Below, in pieces: positions 10,661 to 20,677 of a stretch of DNA of 64,000 bases. The position numbers and the translations under genes were made by a program. Where the stretch lies: contig NZ_PYHR01000002.1 in assembly GCF_003121705.1 (NCBI RefSeq), forward strand, positions 186,001 to 250,000. Direction: 5' to 3'. The stretch is from Serinibacter arcticus. GTDB taxonomy: Bacteria > Actinomycetota > Actinomycetes > Actinomycetales > Beutenbergiaceae. The notes below the pieces were generated by a model. It saw nothing but the letters and a program-made list of their open reading frames with translations, was not told the DNA's origin and made no database searches. Every line of letters begins with the position of its first letter. Position 1 is the first letter of the stretch.

Positions 10661-11877
10661 GTCTCTCCCTCGGCCGCTTCACCGTCGGCACGCCCGTCGT
10701 GCTCGCCCCCATGGCGGGGGTGACCAACGCACCCTTCCGTCAGCTGTGCCGCGAGGCCGCCAGGGCAGGGCTGCCCGGTGTCGACGACGCCGTGGCGGCG
10801 TCCGCCGTCGACCTGGCCGCCGTGCACGCGAGCGACGCCCCCGAGGGCATCTTTGTCTCCGAGATGGTCACCTCGCGCGCGCTCGTCGAGCGCTCGCCCG
10901 AGTCGATGCGCATCATCACGCCGGCGCCGGACGAGACGATCCGCAGCGTGCAGCTCTACGGCGTCGACCCCGCCACCGTGCGGGCGGCCGTCCGCCTCCT
11001 CGTGACGGAGGACCGTGCCGACCACATCGACCTCAACTTCGGCTGCCCGGTCCCCAAGGTGACCCGGCGCGGCGGGGGAGCGGTGCTGCCCTGGAAGCGG
11101 GACCTGTTCACGGCGATCGTGCGCGGTGCCGTCGCGGAGGCCGCGGAGGGCGGCGTGCCGCTCACGGTCAAGATGCGGATGGGCATCGACGACGACCACC
11201 TCACCTACCTCGAGGCCGGGCTCATGGCGCAGGATGCCGGCGCCGCCTGGGTGGCGCTGCACGCCCGGACCGCGGCCGAGTACTACTCGGGCAACGCCCA
11301 CTGGGACGCGATCGGTCGGCTCAAGGAGACGGTCACGGACATCCCGGTGCTCGGCAACGGCGACATCTGGTCCGCCGAGGACGCCGTGGCGATGGTGGCG
11401 GACACCGGCTGCGACGGCGTCGTCGTCGGCCGCGGCTGCCAGGGTCGCCCCTGGCTGTTCACCGACCTGGTCGCGGCGTTCGCGGGCTCGGAGCGCCGCG
11501 AGCGTCCGGGGCTGCGGTTCGTCGCGTCCGTGCTGCGGCGCCACGCCGAGCTGATGATCGATCACGCGGCCGGCGACGAGGGCCGGGGACTGCGCGAGCT
11601 GCGCAAGCACATGGCCTGGTACCTCAAGGGGTACTCCGTCGGGGGCGACGCGCGCGCCGGCCTCGCGCTCGTCGACTCCCTCGCCGACCTCGACGCCAAG
11701 CTCGGGGCGCTCGACCTCGACCAGCCCTACCCTGGCGAGGCTGCGGAGGGGCAGCGCGGTCGCGCGGGCACCCCCAAGATCCCGCACGTCCCGCAGGGCT
11801 GGCTCGACTCGCGCGAGATCGACGCCGAGCTCGCGGCCGCGCTGCACGAGGCCGAGCTCAGCGTCTCCGGCGGCTGA
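10657..11877 (+). CDS. dusB: tRNA-dihydrouridine synthase
   Basis: FMN- and NADPH-dependent enzyme that reduces uridines in the tRNA D-loop; 406 residues. TIM-barrel signatures are VVLAPMAGVTNAPFRQLC near the start; LNFGCPVPKVTRRGGGAVLP, with the catalytic Cys; VKMRMGIDD; HARTAAEYYSG; and PVLGNGDIWSAEDA with VVVGRGCQGRPW for phosphate and FMN binding. A C-terminal helical domain contains RELRKHMAWYLKGY. GTG 10657 overlaps the preceding stop (GTGA), with GGAGG just upstream. A 17-bp tandem duplication lies at the stop codon. Confidence 0.94.
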   Translation: MSLSLGRFTVGTPVVLAPMAGVTNAPFRQLCREAARAGLPGVDDAVAASAVDLAAVHASDAPEGIFVSEMVTSRALVERSPESMRIITPAPDETIRSVQLYGVDPATVRAAVRLLVTEDRADHIDLNFGCPVPKVTRRGGGAVLPWKRDLFTAIVRGAVAEAAEGGVPLTVKMRMGIDDDHLTYLEAGLMAQDAGAAWVALHARTAAEYYSGNAHWDAIGRLKETVTDIPVLGNGDIWSAEDAVAMVADTGCDGVVVGRGCQGRPWLFTDLVAAFAGSERRERPGLRFVASVLRRHAELMIDHAAGDEGRGLRELRKHMAWYLKGYSVGGDARAGLALVDSLADLDAKLGALDLDQPYPGEAAEGQRGRAGTPKIPHVPQGWLDSREIDAELAAALHEAELSVSGG

Positions 11878-11893
11878 GCGTCTCCGGCGGCTG
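11860..11893. repeat. 17-bp tandem duplication across the dusB stop
   Basis: AGCGTCTCCGGCGGCTG occurs at 11860-11876 and again at 11877-11893. The first copy encodes the C-terminal SVSGG plus the stop. The second copy is untranslated. It is probably a recent replication-slippage event. Confidence 0.85.
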
Positions 11894-11903
11894 AGCCCGA
11901 GGT

Positions 11904-12933
11904 TCAGTCCCGCGCGGTCCGTGCGGGTGCCGTCGACCCGCGCACGATGAGCTCCGGGGCGAACCGCAGCTCGATCGGGGCGGCGGTGCCCTGCATCGCG
12001 CTGAGCAGCGTGTCCACGACCGCCTGGCTCATCGTGTCCACGGGCTGCCGCAGCGTCGTCAGCGGCGGGTCGGTGAAGTTCATGAAGACGGAGTCGTCGA
12101 AGCCGACCACGGAGACGTCCTCCGGTACCCGCATGCCGGCCTGACGGACCGCCCGGATCGCCCCGAGGGCCATCACGTCGCTGCCGCAGATGATCGCGGT
12201 CGCGCCCTCCCGCACGAGGGCGCGGGCCGCGGCCTCGCCCCCCTCGACCGTGAACAGCGACGTCAGCACGCGGTGCTCGGCGTCGTGCCCCACGTAGCGC
12301 TTCATGGCGGTGACGAAGCCCTCGCGCTTGTGGGCCGCGGGCAGGAGTCGGTCGGGGCCGACGGCGAGGGCGATGCGCGTGTGGCCGAGCGAGGCCAGGT
12401 GCCGCACCGCGATGTCCATCCCGAGCCGCTCGTCGACCGAGACCGACGGCGCCACGAGCTCCTCGCGGTGGCCGTTGACGAGCACGTAGGGACGCCGCGC
12501 TCCGTGAGGCGCTGGTACCGGGCCACGGGGCCTGGGAGTCGGCGTGCAGACCGTTGACGAACACGATCCCGGCGACGTCGGCCGCCAGGAGCGTCTCGAC
12601 GTACTCGTCCTCGGAGACGCCGCTCGCCGTCTGGGTGCACAGCAGCGGCGTGTAGCCGTGGTGCGCCATCGCGGTCTCGACCTCCTGGGCGAACGCCGGG
12701 AAGACCGGGTTGGACAGCTCCGGGATGACCAGTCCGATGAGACCCGCCGACGGCGAGTTCAGGCGGCGCGGTCGTTCGTAGCCGAGCATGTCGAGCGCGT
12801 GGTAGACCGCCTGCCGGGTCGACTCCGCCACGCCGGGCTTGCGGTTGAGCACGCGCGACACCGTCGCGGTGCTGACCCCCGAGTGCTCGGCCAGGTCGGC
12901 CAGCCGGGTGCGCGGCACGTCGTGAGAGCTCAC
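11904..12933 (-). CDS. malR: LacI-family maltose regulator (two apparent frameshifts)
   Basis: A transcriptional repressor divergent from the malEFG operon. GTG 12933 follows AAAGG. The N-terminus has the LacI helix-turn-helix (RLADLAEHSGVSTATVSRVLNRKPGVAESTR), then the periplasmic-binding-type effector domain (GLVIPELSNPVFPAFAQEVE ... GVPYVLVNGH ... SLGHTRIALAVG ... VSVVGFDDS). The frame breaks twice: near 12520-12530 after LHADSQAP, and near 12485-12490 within a CCC run before YVLVNGH. Each break needs one added base; then a normal ~343-residue LacI protein results. It most likely binds the CTGCAA/TTGCAG palindromes upstream of malE, with maltose or a maltodextrin as inducer. Confidence 0.88.
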
Positions 12934-13048
12934 GGCGAGGTCCTTTCGATCACGGTGGGCGAGGCGTCGCCCGAGGGCGATCGTCCCCGCTCGCGACGCG
13001 ACGGCGCGCCCCGACGGGTTCGGCAACGGTTACCGGGATGAAAATCTA

Positions 13049-13061
13049 TCGCAACTTGCAG
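13049..13061. promoter_or_regulatory. MalR operator-like site, distal
   Basis: TCGCAACTTGCAG matches 11 of 13 positions of the perfect palindrome at 13189-13201, read on the other strand. It includes the CTTGCAG half-site known for Streptomyces MalR. It sits on the malR-proximal side of the divergent region, 140 bp from the other site. Confidence 0.65.
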
Positions 13062-13188
13062 ACGAGGTGACGGAGGTCACGCGGGGTGGCACGTCGCGGA
13101 CGGCCGCAGCGCGATGCGGTTGCGGGGGAGCCCTCCCGTCACGATTCGGTCACAGTCGCAACGGGGTCGAGAGAAGCGTCCTTCTTTG

Positions 13189-13201
13189 CTGCAAGTTGCA
13201 G
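13189..13201. promoter_or_regulatory. MalR operator, perfect palindrome
   Basis: CTGCAA-G-TTGCAG is a perfect inverted repeat around one central base, the shape expected for a LacI-family operator. It lies about 90 bp before the malE start, where it could block the malE promoter. Confidence 0.75.
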
Positions 13202-13291
13202 TACTGTGACGCACGTCGCAGCGTGGCGAACGGAGCTCGGCCATCGGGGCCCGGGCAACCCTCGTTGCAGACCCGCAACCGGAGGATGAAC

Positions 13292-14637
13292 ATGCGCAAG
13301 AGCACCATCACGGCAGTGATCGCGTCAGCGGCCCTGCTCCTCACCGCCTGTGGCGGTGGGGGCGGCGGCACCGAGGAGGAGCCCACCACCGGCGAGACGA
13401 CGTCCGAGGAGGCGACCGAGACCGAGACCGAGGCCGCGCCCGAGGGCGAGGAGGGGGCCACCGAGGCTCCCGTCCGCGGCAGCGAGGACCTGGTCATCTG
13501 GACCGACGACGTCAAGTTCGACGCCGTGCAGGCCGCCGCCGAGGCGTTCGGCGAGGCCAACGACATCACGGTCGGCGTGCAGGCGATCGTCAACACCCGC
13601 ACCGACTTCATCACGGCCAACCAGGCCGGCAACGGCCCCGACGTGCTCGTCGGCGCCCACGACTGGATCGGCCAGCTCGTCGCCAACGGCGCCATCGACC
13701 CCCTGCAGGTCGCGCCCGACGCCCTCAGCGGTTACGCCGAGCGCGCCGTCTCCGCCGTCAGCTACAACGGCCAGCTCTACGGCATCCCGTACGGCGTCGA
13801 GTCCCTCGTGCTGTACTGCAACACCGCGTACGCCCCGACACCTACGCCACGATCGACGACGCCATCGCCGCCGGTCAGGCCGCGAAGGACGCCGGCTCCG
13901 TCCAGTCCGCGCTCAACGTCGCGCAGGGTGTCGACGGCGACCCGTACAACATGCAGCCCCTGTACACCTCCGCGGGCGGGTACCTGTTCGGTCTCACGGC
14001 TGACGGCACCCCCGACCCGGCCGACCTGGGCGTCGGCTCGGCCGCCGGTCAGGCCGCCGCCGCCAAGCTCGCCACGCTCGGCGACGCCGGCTCGGGCGTC
14101 CTGTCGACCGCCATCTCGGGCGACAACGCGATCGCGCTGTTCGCCGACGGTCAGGCCGCCTGCCTGATCTCGGGCCCCTGGGCCCTGGGCGACGTGACCA
14201 CCGGCCTCGGCGCGGACGGCTTCACCGTCCAGCCCATCCCGGGCTTCGCGGGCATGGGCCCGGCCGTGCCGTTCATGGGCGCCCAGGCGTTCTACGTCGC
14301 CGCCAACGGCCAGAACAAGGCGTTCGCCCAGGCCTTCGTCACTGGCACGACGGCCGGCGGCCTGAACACCGAGGAGACCATGCAGATCCTCTTCGACAAC
14401 GCCAACCTCCCGCCGGCCATGACGTCGGTGCGCGAGGCCGCGGCCGCGGCCGACCCGCTCGTGGGTGTCTTCGGCGACGCCGCCGACCAGGCCCAGCCGA
14501 TGCCGGCCATCCCGGCCATGGACCAGGTCTGGACCCCGCTGGGTCAGGCCTACGCCGCGATCATCGGCGGAGCCGACCCCGCGGCCACGATGACGACGGC
14601 GGGCGACACGATCGCCGCGGCGATCGCCTCCTCCTGA
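13292..14637 (+). CDS. malE: maltose/maltodextrin-binding lipoprotein (one apparent frameshift)
   Basis: Solute-binding lipoprotein of a CUT1-type sugar ABC importer, ~448 residues after correction. A signal peptide ends in a lipobox (LLLTAC), then a Gly run and a Glu/Thr-rich linker (residues ~22-60). The binding domain begins EDLVIWTDDVKFDAVQAAAEAF and includes GNGPDVLVGAHDWIGQL, YGIPYGVESLVLYCN and GAQAFYVAANGQNKAFAQAFV. The frame breaks in the C-run at about 13835-13838 (AYAP then DTYATIDDAI in the next frame); one missing C accounts for it. ATG 13292 is favoured over 13286 because GGAGG (13281-13285) is 6 nt from it. First gene of the malEFG operon. Confidence 0.9.
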
Positions 14638-14643
14638 CGGCAC

Positions 14644-14679
14644 GCCCGGGGACCCGTCCGGCAGGACGGGCCCCCGGGC
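14644..14679 (+). terminator. malE-malF intergenic hairpin
   Basis: Arms at 14644-14659 and 14664-14679 form a 15-bp GC-rich stem with one A/C mismatch and a GGCA loop. No T-run follows. Such hairpins after malE genes usually stabilise the malE message or partly attenuate, giving excess binding protein over permease. Confidence 0.7.
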
Positions 14680-14741
14680 CCTCCCTCGTTCCCATCGTCC
14701 GAGCGGGCGCGCGTCCCCTCGTCACCTCCTGGAGCGTCCCC

Positions 14742-16374
14742 GTGACCCAGACCCTCACCCCGCGCCGCACCGTCGCAAGGAAGCGACCCGGCGCCGACGT
14801 CATCCGTTCTCCATCGACGCGTCCACCTCGGGCACGCTCCTGGTCAAGATCCTCGGCCTCGGGCTCCTGCTGGCACTGCTGATCGCCCTCACCCCCACGC
14901 TGGTCGCCACCGCGAACTGGACGCTCCTGGCGGTGATGTGGGGCGCCGTCCTCGTCATCCTCGGCGTCTACGTGACGGGTCGCGCGATCCCCGCCAAGTA
15001 CCTGCTGCCGGGGGTCCTGCTCCTGGTGCTCTTCCTGATCTACCCGATCCTGCTGACCTTCCAGCTCTCCACGACGAACTACGGCGACGGCACCCGCAAC
15101 AGCAAGGAGGCCTCGATCGCGCGGATCGTCGGCAGCTCCGCGGTCCAGGTCCCCGACGGCTCCATCTACTCGATGGTCGTCGGCACCACGGGCACGGCCA
15201 CCACGGGTCCGTTCGTCATGCTGCTCGTCGACTCCGCGACCGACCAGGCCTACCTCGGCTCGGAGGAGGACGGCCTGAGCGAGCTCAGCGGCGACGCCGT
15301 CGTCGTCGAGGAGGGCACCGTGGTCGAGGCGGCCGGCTACACGATCCTCACCCGCAACGAGCAGAACGACCTCAGCGGCGCCGGCCAGCCCCTCGACGGC
15401 TTCGCCGTCCCCGTCAGCGACGACACGGTCATCAAGGCCCAGGGCTTCCAGGCGCTGGAGATGCGCACCCCCTCGTCTACGACGAGGCGGCCGACACGAT
15501 CACCAACATCGACACCGGCACGGTCTACACCGCGGAGCGAGGACCGTCCGGCGACCGGTCGTTCTTCGTCGACGCCAACGGCGAACGCCTGTCGCAGCAG
15601 TCGTGGGCGGAGAACGTCGGCCTGTTCAACTACGAGCGGGTCTTCTCCGACTCGAAGATCACGCGGCCGTTCCTGTCGATCCTCGGCTGGACGCTGATGT
15701 TCGCGGTGGGGTCGGTCGGCAGCACCTTCGTCGTCGGGCTGCTGCTGGCCACCACCCTCAACGAGCCCCGGATGCGGTTCCAGAGGCTCTTCCGGTCGCT
15801 GCTGATCATGCCGTACGCCATCCCCGGCTTCATCTCGCTCATGGTGTGGGCGGGCTTCTGGAACCGTGACTACGGCCTCGTGAACGACATGCTCGGCCTC
15901 GGCATCGACTGGCTGGGGAACGCCAGCTGGGCGAAGGTGGCCGTGCTGATGACGAACCTGTGGATGGGCTTCCCCTACATGTTCCTCATCTGCACCGGCG
16001 CGCTGCAGTCGATCCCGAGCGACCTGAAGGAGGCCGCGGCGATCGACGGGGCGACCGGCGTCGTCCAGTTCCGCCGCATCGTGCTGCCCCTCCTGCTGGT
16101 CTCCACGGCACCGCTGCTGGTGTCGTCGTTCGCGTTCAACTTCAACAACTTCAACGCGATCCAGCTGCTCACCGCGGGTGGCCCGTTCAGCCCGGACAAC
16201 CCGACGGCCGGCGGCACCGACATCCTCATCAGCTACACCTACCGACTCGCGTTCGGCAACGGCGGCTCGCAGATCGGCTTCGCGTCCGCCGTCTCCGTGC
16301 TGCTCTTCATCCTGACCGGTGTGCTCGCCGCGATCCAGTTCCGGGGCACCCGGAAGCTCGAGGAGATGAACTGA
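14742..16374 (+). CDS. malF: maltose/maltodextrin permease MalF (two apparent frameshifts)
   Basis: Inner-membrane permease of the sugar importer, ~544 residues after correction. GTG 14742 follows GGAG. The first break is in the C-run at 14758-14761: MTQTLTP then APHRRKEATRRRRHPFSIDAS in the next frame. The second is in the C-run at about 15467-15471, from EMRTP to LVYDEAADTI. Both need one added C. Three N-terminal spans, a large extracytoplasmic domain (~residues 110-290, as in MalF of E. coli) and the C-terminal permease domain follow. The EAA loop is SDLKEAAAIDGATGVVQFRRIVLPLL. The stop at 16372 is 1 nt from the malG start. Confidence 0.9.
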
Positions 16375-16375
16375 C

Positions 16376-17332
16376 ATGACCTCCGCACCCACTCCCACGG
16401 CCGCCACCGTCGCCACGACCGCGGTCACCAAGCCGTCCCGCCGTCGCGGTGAGGACAGGGGCGCCCCCCAGGACAAGGTCCGCGGCGCCCGCTGGTGGCG
16501 CGAGATGTCCTGGCGCTACCTCGTCGGCGTCATCGCGTGCGTCTACGCGGCGATCCCGATCCTCTACATCGTCTCGGCCTCGCTCAACCCGATCGGCTCG
16601 GTCGCCTCCACGGACCTGATCCCGACCACGATCAGCTTCACCAACTTCGAGCAGCTGTGGAGCACGCCCTCGCGACCGTTCTTCCGCTGGGCGGGGAACA
16701 CGGTCGTCGTCGCCCTCGTCGTGGTGGTGGCCCAGCTGCTGTGCAGCTGCTTCGCGGCCTACGCGTTCTCGCGGTTCCGCTTCAAGGGTCGCCGCGCGGG
16801 GCTCCTGTCCCTGCTGCTGGTGCTGATGTTCCCGCAGATCCTCGTGACCGTCGCCCTGTTCCAGATGTTCAGCGTCGTCGGCGAGGTGATGCCGTCCGTG
16901 GGGCTCGACACGCTGCCCGGGTACATCCTCATCATGCTCGGCGGCTCGCTGGGCCAGGTCTACCTGATCAAGGGCTTCTTCGACACGGTCCCGCCGGAGC
17001 TCGACGAGGCCGCGAAGATCGACGGCGCGGGCCACTTCCAGGTGTTCGTGCGCATCCTGCTCCCGCTGCTGCGCTCCATCCTCGTCATCTCCGGACTGCT
17101 GGTCTTCGTCGGCGTGGTGGGGGAGTTCCTCCTCGCCTCGATCTTCCTGCGCTCGACCGACATCAAGACGATCGCCGTCGGCATGCAGGGCGTGCTCGCG
17201 GCCGACAAGTCCAACAACCTGGGCTGGTTCGCCGCGGGGTCCGTGGTCATCGCTGTGCCGATCATCCTGCTCTTCCAGTACCTGCAGCGGTACATCGTCG
17301 GAGGGATCACCTCGGGCGCGGTCAAGGGATGA
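16376..17332 (+). CDS. malG: maltose/maltodextrin permease MalG
   Basis: Second permease subunit, 318 residues. A Thr/Ala/Pro-rich cytoplasmic N-terminus of ~45 residues precedes six predicted membrane spans. The EAA loop that docks on the ATPase is PPELDEAAKIDGAGHFQVFVRILLPLL near residue 215. The end, YLQRYIVGGITSGAVKG, is typical for MalG, whose C-terminal tail contacts the ATPase. ATG 16376 begins 1 nt after the malF stop, and the next GH13 gene overlaps its stop (ATGA). No malK-type ATPase follows. Confidence 0.95.
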   Translation: MTSAPTPTAATVATTAVTKPSRRRGEDRGAPQDKVRGARWWREMSWRYLVGVIACVYAAIPILYIVSASLNPIGSVASTDLIPTTISFTNFEQLWSTPSRPFFRWAGNTVVVALVVVVAQLLCSCFAAYAFSRFRFKGRRAGLLSLLLVLMFPQILVTVALFQMFSVVGEVMPSVGLDTLPGYILIMLGGSLGQVYLIKGFFDTVPPELDEAAKIDGAGHFQVFVRILLPLLRSILVISGLLVFVGVVGEFLLASIFLRSTDIKTIAVGMQGVLAADKSNNLGWFAAGSVVIAVPIILLFQYLQRYIVGGITSGAVKG

Positions 17333-19275
17333 CGGGCCCCACGCTCCGAGATCCCCACCACGACGGCTCGGTGCGCTTCGTCGCGCCCGGACCGCACGCG
17401 CTGGGCGACGACGTCCGGCTGACGGTGCTCGTGCCCGACCTGGCCGACGGCCGCGAGGGCGCCGAGCGCGTCGTGCTGCGATCGCTGCGCGACGGCGAGC
17501 CGCACCTCGCGCCGGCCGCGCCGGGGGAGCGCACGGCGGGCAGCCGGTGGTGGACGGTCGAGATGCGCCTGGTGAACCCGGTGATGCGCTACCGGTTCTT
17601 CCTCGGGGGACCCGACGGCGGCTACCGGTGGCTCAACGCCGAGGGCGTCCACGCCCGGGACACCTCCGACGGGGCCGACTTCGTGCTCAACGCCGTCGCG
17701 ACGCCGCCGGACTGGGTCGTGGACCAGGTCGCCTACCAGATCTTCCCCGACAGGTTCGCGCGGTCGTCGCCCGACACCCCCCGGCCGGTCTGGGCCGACG
17801 AGGTGTCCTGGGAGACGCCGGTGATCGGCTCGGGGCCCGGCGTCGAGCGTCAGTGGTACGGCGGCGACCTGGACGGGATCGCCGCCCGGCTCGACCACGT
17901 CGTCGCCCTCGGGGCGGGCGTGATCTACCTGACCCCGGTCTTCGAGGGGCGCTCGAACCACCGGTACGACGCCGTGACGTTCGACCGCGTCGACCCGGCA
18001 CTGGGCGGGGACGCGGCGCTGCGCCGACTCATCGACGCCGCGCACGCCCGCGGGCTGCGGGTGCTCGGCGACCTCACGACCAACCACACCGGTCGCGAGC
18101 ACGAGTGGTTCCTGGCGGCGCAGGCCGACGCCGACGCCCCCGAGGCGGCCTTCTACCGTTTCCGCGAGCACCCCGACGACTACGTCGCGTGGCTCGACGT
18201 CCCCTCCCTGCCGAAGCTCGACCACGCGGGCGAGGAGATCAGGCGTCGGCTGTACCGCGGCCCCGACTCCGTCGTCGGCCGCTGGCTGCTGGCCGGTCTG
18301 GACGGCTGGCGCATCGACGTCGCGAATATGACCGGACGGCTCGGGGCGGACGACCTCGCGCACGAGGTGGCCAGGGAGATCCGCGCCACGATGCACGCGA
18401 TCGATCCGGAGGCGTGGCTGCTCGCCGAGCACGGTCACGACGCCGGGGGAGACCTCGTCGGCGACGGCTGGGACGGCACGATGGACTACCAGGGCTTCAC
18501 CCGGCCGCTGTGGGTGTGGCTCAACGGCGGGGCCCCCGGCGCCGCCGCGGCCGCCGAGGCGGCCGGGACCGGGCCGCGACCCGTCGAGCACGGGCTCGAC
18601 TTCCTCGGGCTGCCGGCCGACGTGCCGGTCCTGCCGGCGACGGCCGTCACGGCGACCATGCGGGAGGTCCACGCCGCCATGCCGTGGGCGGCGCAGGCCG
18701 CCTCGACGCTGCACCTGGACTCCCACGACACGCCCCGGTTCCGCACGGTGGTGGGCGGCGGGACCGACGGCACGGTCGACCGGTCGGGGGCGGGGCGGAG
18801 GCGCCACCTCCTCGGCCTCGCGCTGCAGCTCACGATGCCGGGCGTGCCGAGCATCTTCGCCGGCGACGAGATCGGACTCACCGGGATCAACGGCGAGCAC
18901 TCCCGCACACCGTTCCCGTGGGATCCAGCAGCCTGGGACGCCCCGACCTGGGACGCCTACCGGACGTGGGTCGCGCTGCGCGCCGACAACGTCGCCCTGC
19001 GGCGCGGCGGCCTGCGCTGGGCGCACGTGGGCGCCGACTCGATCACCTACCTGCGCGAGCACCCCGAGCAGCGCGTCCTCGTGCACGTCGCGCGGGCCGA
19101 CGGCGAGGAGGTCCGCCTGCCGCTCGACCTGCTCGGCGGCGAGGCCCCCGTCGCGCTGCAGGGGAGCGCCCCGCGCGTGGAGGGAGCCGACGTCGTGCTC
19201 CCCGCCGTCGCCGGCGCGCTGCTGTGGCAGCTCGCCACCGACACCACCTGGACCTCGAGCAAGGAGAACGCGTGA
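17329..19275 (+). CDS. GH13 maltodextrin-degrading glycosidase
   Basis: A 648-residue glycoside hydrolase family 13 enzyme. The N-terminal ~125 residues form a beta domain like that of cyclomaltodextrinase, neopullulanase and MalZ. The barrel starts at WVVDQVAYQIFPDRFARSSP. Catalytic regions are GDLTTNH; GWRIDVAN (Asp nucleophile); WLLAEHGHD (Glu acid/base); and LHLDSHDTPRF (transition-state Asp). There is no signal peptide, so it acts in the cytoplasm on imported maltodextrins. It overlaps malG (ATGA) and the next GH13 gene (GTGA), making it part of the malEFG operon. Exact specificity is open. Confidence 0.9.
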   Translation: MTGPTLRDPHHDGSVRFVAPGPHALGDDVRLTVLVPDLADGREGAERVVLRSLRDGEPHLAPAAPGERTAGSRWWTVEMRLVNPVMRYRFFLGGPDGGYRWLNAEGVHARDTSDGADFVLNAVATPPDWVVDQVAYQIFPDRFARSSPDTPRPVWADEVSWETPVIGSGPGVERQWYGGDLDGIAARLDHVVALGAGVIYLTPVFEGRSNHRYDAVTFDRVDPALGGDAALRRLIDAAHARGLRVLGDLTTNHTGREHEWFLAAQADADAPEAAFYRFREHPDDYVAWLDVPSLPKLDHAGEEIRRRLYRGPDSVVGRWLLAGLDGWRIDVANMTGRLGADDLAHEVAREIRATMHAIDPEAWLLAEHGHDAGGDLVGDGWDGTMDYQGFTRPLWVWLNGGAPGAAAAAEAAGTGPRPVEHGLDFLGLPADVPVLPATAVTATMREVHAAMPWAAQAASTLHLDSHDTPRFRTVVGGGTDGTVDRSGAGRRRHLLGLALQLTMPGVPSIFAGDEIGLTGINGEHSRTPFPWDPAAWDAPTWDAYRTWVALRADNVALRRGGLRWAHVGADSITYLREHPEQRVLVHVARADGEEVRLPLDLLGGEAPVALQGSAPRVEGADVVLPAVAGALLWQLATDTTWTSSKENA

Positions 19276-20567
19276 CCAACCCCTCCCGACAGCGGATTGT
19301 CCACCCGGAGTGGAGCCGGGACGCCGTCATCTACCAGATCAACACCCGACAGTTCACGCCGGAGGGCACGCTGACCGCGGCGAGCGAGCAGCTCGGGCGG
19401 CTCGCCGACCTCGGCATCGGGATCGTCTGGCTGATGCCCGTGCACGAGATCGGCGAGCTCAACCGCAAGGGCAGCCTCGGCAGCCCGTACGCCGTCAAGG
19501 ACTACTACTCCGTCAGCAGCGAGCTCGGAACGGTCGAGGACCTGCGGGCGTTCGTCGAGCAGGCGCACGCCCTGGGGCTGCGCGTCATCCTCGACTGGGT
19601 CGCCAACCACACGGCGTGGGACAACGTGCTCGTGAGCGAGCGGCCCGAGCTGTACGCACGCGGCTGGGACGGCGAGCTCACGCCGACGCCGTGGTGGGAC
19701 TGGGACGACATCGTCGACCTCGACTTCGCCGCCCCCGGGATGCGCGAGTACATGCGCGACGCGATGACGTACTGGGTGCGGGAGGTCGGCGTCGACGGCT
19801 ACCGGTGCGACGTCGCCGGATTCGTGCCGACCGACTTCTGGGAGGACGTGCGGGACGCGCTCGAGGAGATCAAGCCGGTCTTCATGCTCGCGGAGTGGGA
19901 GTCGCGCGAGCTGCACGAGGCGGCGTTCGACATGACCTACGCCTGGTCGTGGAACTCCTCGATGCACGAGCTCGCCTCGGGCAGGGCGGACGTCGACGCG
20001 CTGCGCGTCTACTACGCGTGGAACGACCGGGCCTACCCGGACGACGCGATGCGGATGCTGTTCGTCTCCAACCACGACAAGAACGCGTGGGAGGGCACGG
20101 AGTTCGAGCAGTTCGGCGACGCCGTCGAGGCGGCCGTCGTGCTGTCGTTCGTCAGCGACGGCATGCCGCTGATCTACAACGGCCAGGAGGCGGGCAACGA
20201 CCGTCGGCTGGCGTTCTTCGACCGTGACCCGATCGTCTGGCGCGAGCACCCGATGGGGGACCTCTACCGTCGGCTGATCGAGCTCAAGCACGCCACCGCG
20301 GCGCTGCACAACGGCGCGTGGGGAGCCCGGATGGTCGAGGTGCGCACGTCCGACCGCCAGCAGGTGCTGGCGTTCGTCCGCGACAGCGGCCAGGACGCGG
20401 TCCTCGCGGCGTTCAACCTCTCCGGCGCCGCGCGCGACGTCGAGCTGCTCCGCGGTCCCGTGGCCGGCACCTGGCGGGACCTCGCCACGGGCCGTCAGGT
20501 GCGGCTCGAGGTCGGCGACGTCCTCCCGCTGCCCGCGTGGGGCTGGCAGGTGCTGGTGCGCGCCTGA
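19272..20567 (+). CDS. GH13 alpha-amylase-like glycosidase
   Basis: A 431-residue compact GH13 enzyme without signal peptide. The barrel begins almost at once (SRDAVIYQINTRQFTPEGTL). Catalytic regions are LDWVANHTAWDN; GYRCDVAGF (Asp nucleophile); FMLAEWES (Glu acid/base); and FVSNHDKNAW (Asp). The C-terminal beta domain ends LPAWGWQVLVRA. It resembles short cytoplasmic alpha-amylases/maltogenic enzymes of Actinobacteria and Bacteroidetes. GTG 19272 overlaps the previous stop. It is the last gene of the operon and is followed by a strong bidirectional hairpin. Confidence 0.88.
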   Translation: MTNPSRQRIVHPEWSRDAVIYQINTRQFTPEGTLTAASEQLGRLADLGIGIVWLMPVHEIGELNRKGSLGSPYAVKDYYSVSSELGTVEDLRAFVEQAHALGLRVILDWVANHTAWDNVLVSERPELYARGWDGELTPTPWWDWDDIVDLDFAAPGMREYMRDAMTYWVREVGVDGYRCDVAGFVPTDFWEDVRDALEEIKPVFMLAEWESRELHEAAFDMTYAWSWNSSMHELASGRADVDALRVYYAWNDRAYPDDAMRMLFVSNHDKNAWEGTEFEQFGDAVEAAVVLSFVSDGMPLIYNGQEAGNDRRLAFFDRDPIVWREHPMGDLYRRLIELKHATAALHNGAWGARMVEVRTSDRQQVLAFVRDSGQDAVLAAFNLSGAARDVELLRGPVAGTWRDLATGRQVRLEVGDVLPLPAWGWQVLVRA

Positions 20568-20595
20568 CCTGCGCCGCCGTCGCGACCGAGGCGAC

Positions 20596-20642
20596 CGACG
20601 ACGGCGGGGCCCACCTCTGGGAGGTGGGCCCCGCCGTCGTCG
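20596..20642. terminator. bidirectional intrinsic terminator
   Basis: A perfect 22-bp stem (20596-20617 with 20621-20642) and a TGG loop lie between two convergent GH13 genes. TTCT follows on the + side. It would stop transcription from both sides. Confidence 0.88.
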
Positions 20643-20677
20643 TTCTGGGTGCCGAGGTTCTGAGGTGCTGGTGCCGG

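Noticed and set aside
13292-16374. C-tracts in malE and malF as phase-variation switches
   Set aside because: Runs are only 4-5 bases, shorter than usual for slippage control, and errors of the same sign also occur in recO and the regulator, so sequencing loss is simpler.
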